This document shows, in pieces, positions 63,901 to 64,000 of a stretch of 64,000 nucleotides of DNA. Positions within the stretch are counted from its first letter, which is position 1; each line of letters opens with the position of its first letter. A program made the translations under genes and the position numbers. Source of the DNA: Zea mays (taxonomy: Eukaryota > Streptophyta > Magnoliopsida > Poales > Poaceae); contig NC_050104.1 of the NCBI RefSeq assembly GCF_902167145.1, positions 9,694,001 through 9,758,000 on the forward strand, in the 5' to 3' direction. The notes beneath the pieces are model-generated. The model saw only the letters and a list, made by a program, of their open reading frames with translations. It searched no databases and was not told where the DNA came from.

Positions 63901-64000
63901 TGAAGTCAAGTCTTTTCTATCAAAGAGTTTTGATATGAAAGATCTGGGAGAAGCTGATGTGATTCTAAACATCAAGCTGATTAAGGCAGATGGTGGGATT
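60917..64000 (+). CDS. Copia gag-pol polyprotein, partial (window edge)
   Basis: Starts ATG at 60917 (MAAFADALKPEKF) and reads 1028 codons without a stop to the window end. Gag covers about 1-290 with one CX2CX4HX4C knuckle (CFACGEAGHFAKDC, 239-252). Protease has Asp296 in WLDTGAN. Integrase has the zinc-binding His428/His433 and Cys459/Cys462, then Asp489, Asp552 and Glu588 (D-D-35-E spacing between the last two). Reverse transcriptase starts near 790 with WKEAVHNEM and YKARLVAKGYTQ and reaches the active-site YVDD at 980-983. RNase H would follow outside. The gag words LPSTWRNFATALKHKR point to the Tork/Angela side of Copia (tentative). All catalytic residues seen are intact, so the element may be recent. 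Confidence 0.92.
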   Translation, partial: MAAFADALKPEKFNGMHFKRWQVKATLWLTAMNVFHVSKGRPEGPLTPEQEKEYDHANTMFTGAVLSALVDRLVDANMQYTDGKQLWDALTTKYGASDAGSDLYIMESFHDYKMVDNRSIVEQAHEIQCIAKELDHLKIVLPDRFVAGCIIAKLPSTWRNFATALKHKRQEISVENLIASLDVEEKARAKDTGSKGGEGHSSANMVQKNHNKGKGKPKSNKPNKTTNFKKKKNKAELTCFACGEAGHFAKDCPDRADRRGKKGNVNTVVASNEEDKGYGNLPFIFSVFQSPSWWLDTGANVHVCSDINLFSSYQGARDSSVLMGNGSHASVHGTGTVDLKFTSGKIVQLKNVHHVPSIHKNLVSGTLLCRDGFKVVLESNKLVVSKSGQFIGKGYDCGGLFRFSLLDFNNKSVNHICANVDDLASIWHSRLCHINFGSMSRLATMSLIPNITIVKGSKCHSCVQSKQPRKPHKAAEERHLAPLELIHSDLCEMNGVLTKGGKRYFMTLIDDASRFCYVYLLKTKDEALDYFKIYKAEVENQLERKIKRLRSDRGGEFFPKVFDDFCAEHGIIHERTPPYSPESNGIAERKNRTLTDLVNAMLDTCGLSKAWWGEAVLTSCHVLNRIPMGKEEKTPYEKWVGRKPSLSYLRTWGCMAKVNVPINKKRKLGPRTVDCVFLGYASCSIAYRFLVVKSEVPDVYVDTIMESRDATFFEHIFPMKDIHSNSRYSSEIIPEHNTPIESFEQPHEIVLEEDDNDAPKRSKRQRVEKSFGNDFIVYLVDDTPTTIAEAFASPDADDWKEAVHNEMDSILSNGTWEVTDRPYGCKPVGCKWVFKKKLKPDGTIEKYKARLVAKGYTQKEGEDFFDTYSPVARMTTIRVLLSLAASYGLLVHQMDVKTAFLNGELDEEIYMEQPDGFVVKGQESKVCKLLKSLYGLKQAPKQWHEKFDTTLTSAGFAINEADRCVYYRCGGGEGVILCLYVDDILIFGTNIDVINEVKSFLSKSFDMKDLGEADVILNIKLIKADGGI

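Larger units (their letters stand above)
60042..64000 (+). mobile_element. Copia-type LTR retrotransposon, open at the window edge
   Basis: It starts with an LTR-like TGTTAGGATTTATGGGC (60042) and has a promoter, a leader, and a gag-pol frame that is still open at 64000. The 3' part and second LTR lie outside the window, so the target duplication and age cannot be judged. The domain order gag, protease, integrase, reverse transcriptase is that of Copia. Confidence 0.88.

Overview
The window looks like maize, or a very close grass relative. It holds long TE-on-TE nests, CACTA transposons, a Cassandra 5S-bearing mini-retrotransposon, a PIF/Harbinger element, hAT elements, copia and gypsy LTR elements, and only two ordinary host genes. 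These are a three-exon OBL1-type oil-body lipase (minus strand, 901-4757) and a single-exon AP2/ERF transcription factor (minus strand, 58160-58945). The species is inferred from TE content and has not been tested by search.

Layout. 1-900: unassigned DNA. 901-5757: the lipase gene with a MITE in intron 1, then its promoter side with a second MITE. 5758-35359: an outer CACTA element (TSD GTG, ends CACTACCGGAATC) holding a near-perfect inverted repeat with about 455-bp arms, a two-exon TNP2-type transposase and a seven-exon TNPA-like gene. Within its leader, at 7690-28589, sits a second CACTA element (TSD CCG, ends CACTAGTA). That one carries fragments of a captured SINA-type RING ubiquitin-ligase gene, an uninterrupted TNP2-type transposase, and a seven-exon gene joining a TNPA-like region to a Ulp1-type cysteine protease. 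Between its two genes lie a second promoter-like block, GA-rich and telomere-like minisatellites, and a very young gag-only LTR retrotransposon (15046-23940, TSD GGTTA, one mismatch seen between its 1630-bp LTRs).

35363-41756: a decayed hAT transposon containing a Cassandra element with three LTRs, the middle one lacking exactly the 5S-like block. 41757-52119: a PIF/Harbinger element (TSD TTA) whose Myb/SANT ORF1 is split by an 8.4-kb minus-strand LTR element (TSD TGGCC) with 3.5-kb LTRs and a 1.3-kb non-coding interior. 52970-53684: a small hAT-type element. 53719-56950: a truncated, decayed relative of the inner CACTA that holds a truncated antisense LTR. About 56950-57850: a copia reverse-transcriptase relic. 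58160-59200: the ERF gene with its promoter. 60042-64000: a copia retrotransposon whose 1028-codon reading frame stays open to the window edge.

How the parts relate. Both CACTA elements look coding-competent by hand splicing, with a catalytic TNP2-type protein plus a DNA-binding TNPA-type protein each. In the inner element the same ACTGGCGGTT palindromes stand just upstream of two TATA boxes, one per gene. This suggests that its own terminal-repeat-binding protein may control both promoters (inference). All exon structures were built by hand from splice consensus and frame continuity; there is no transcript support.
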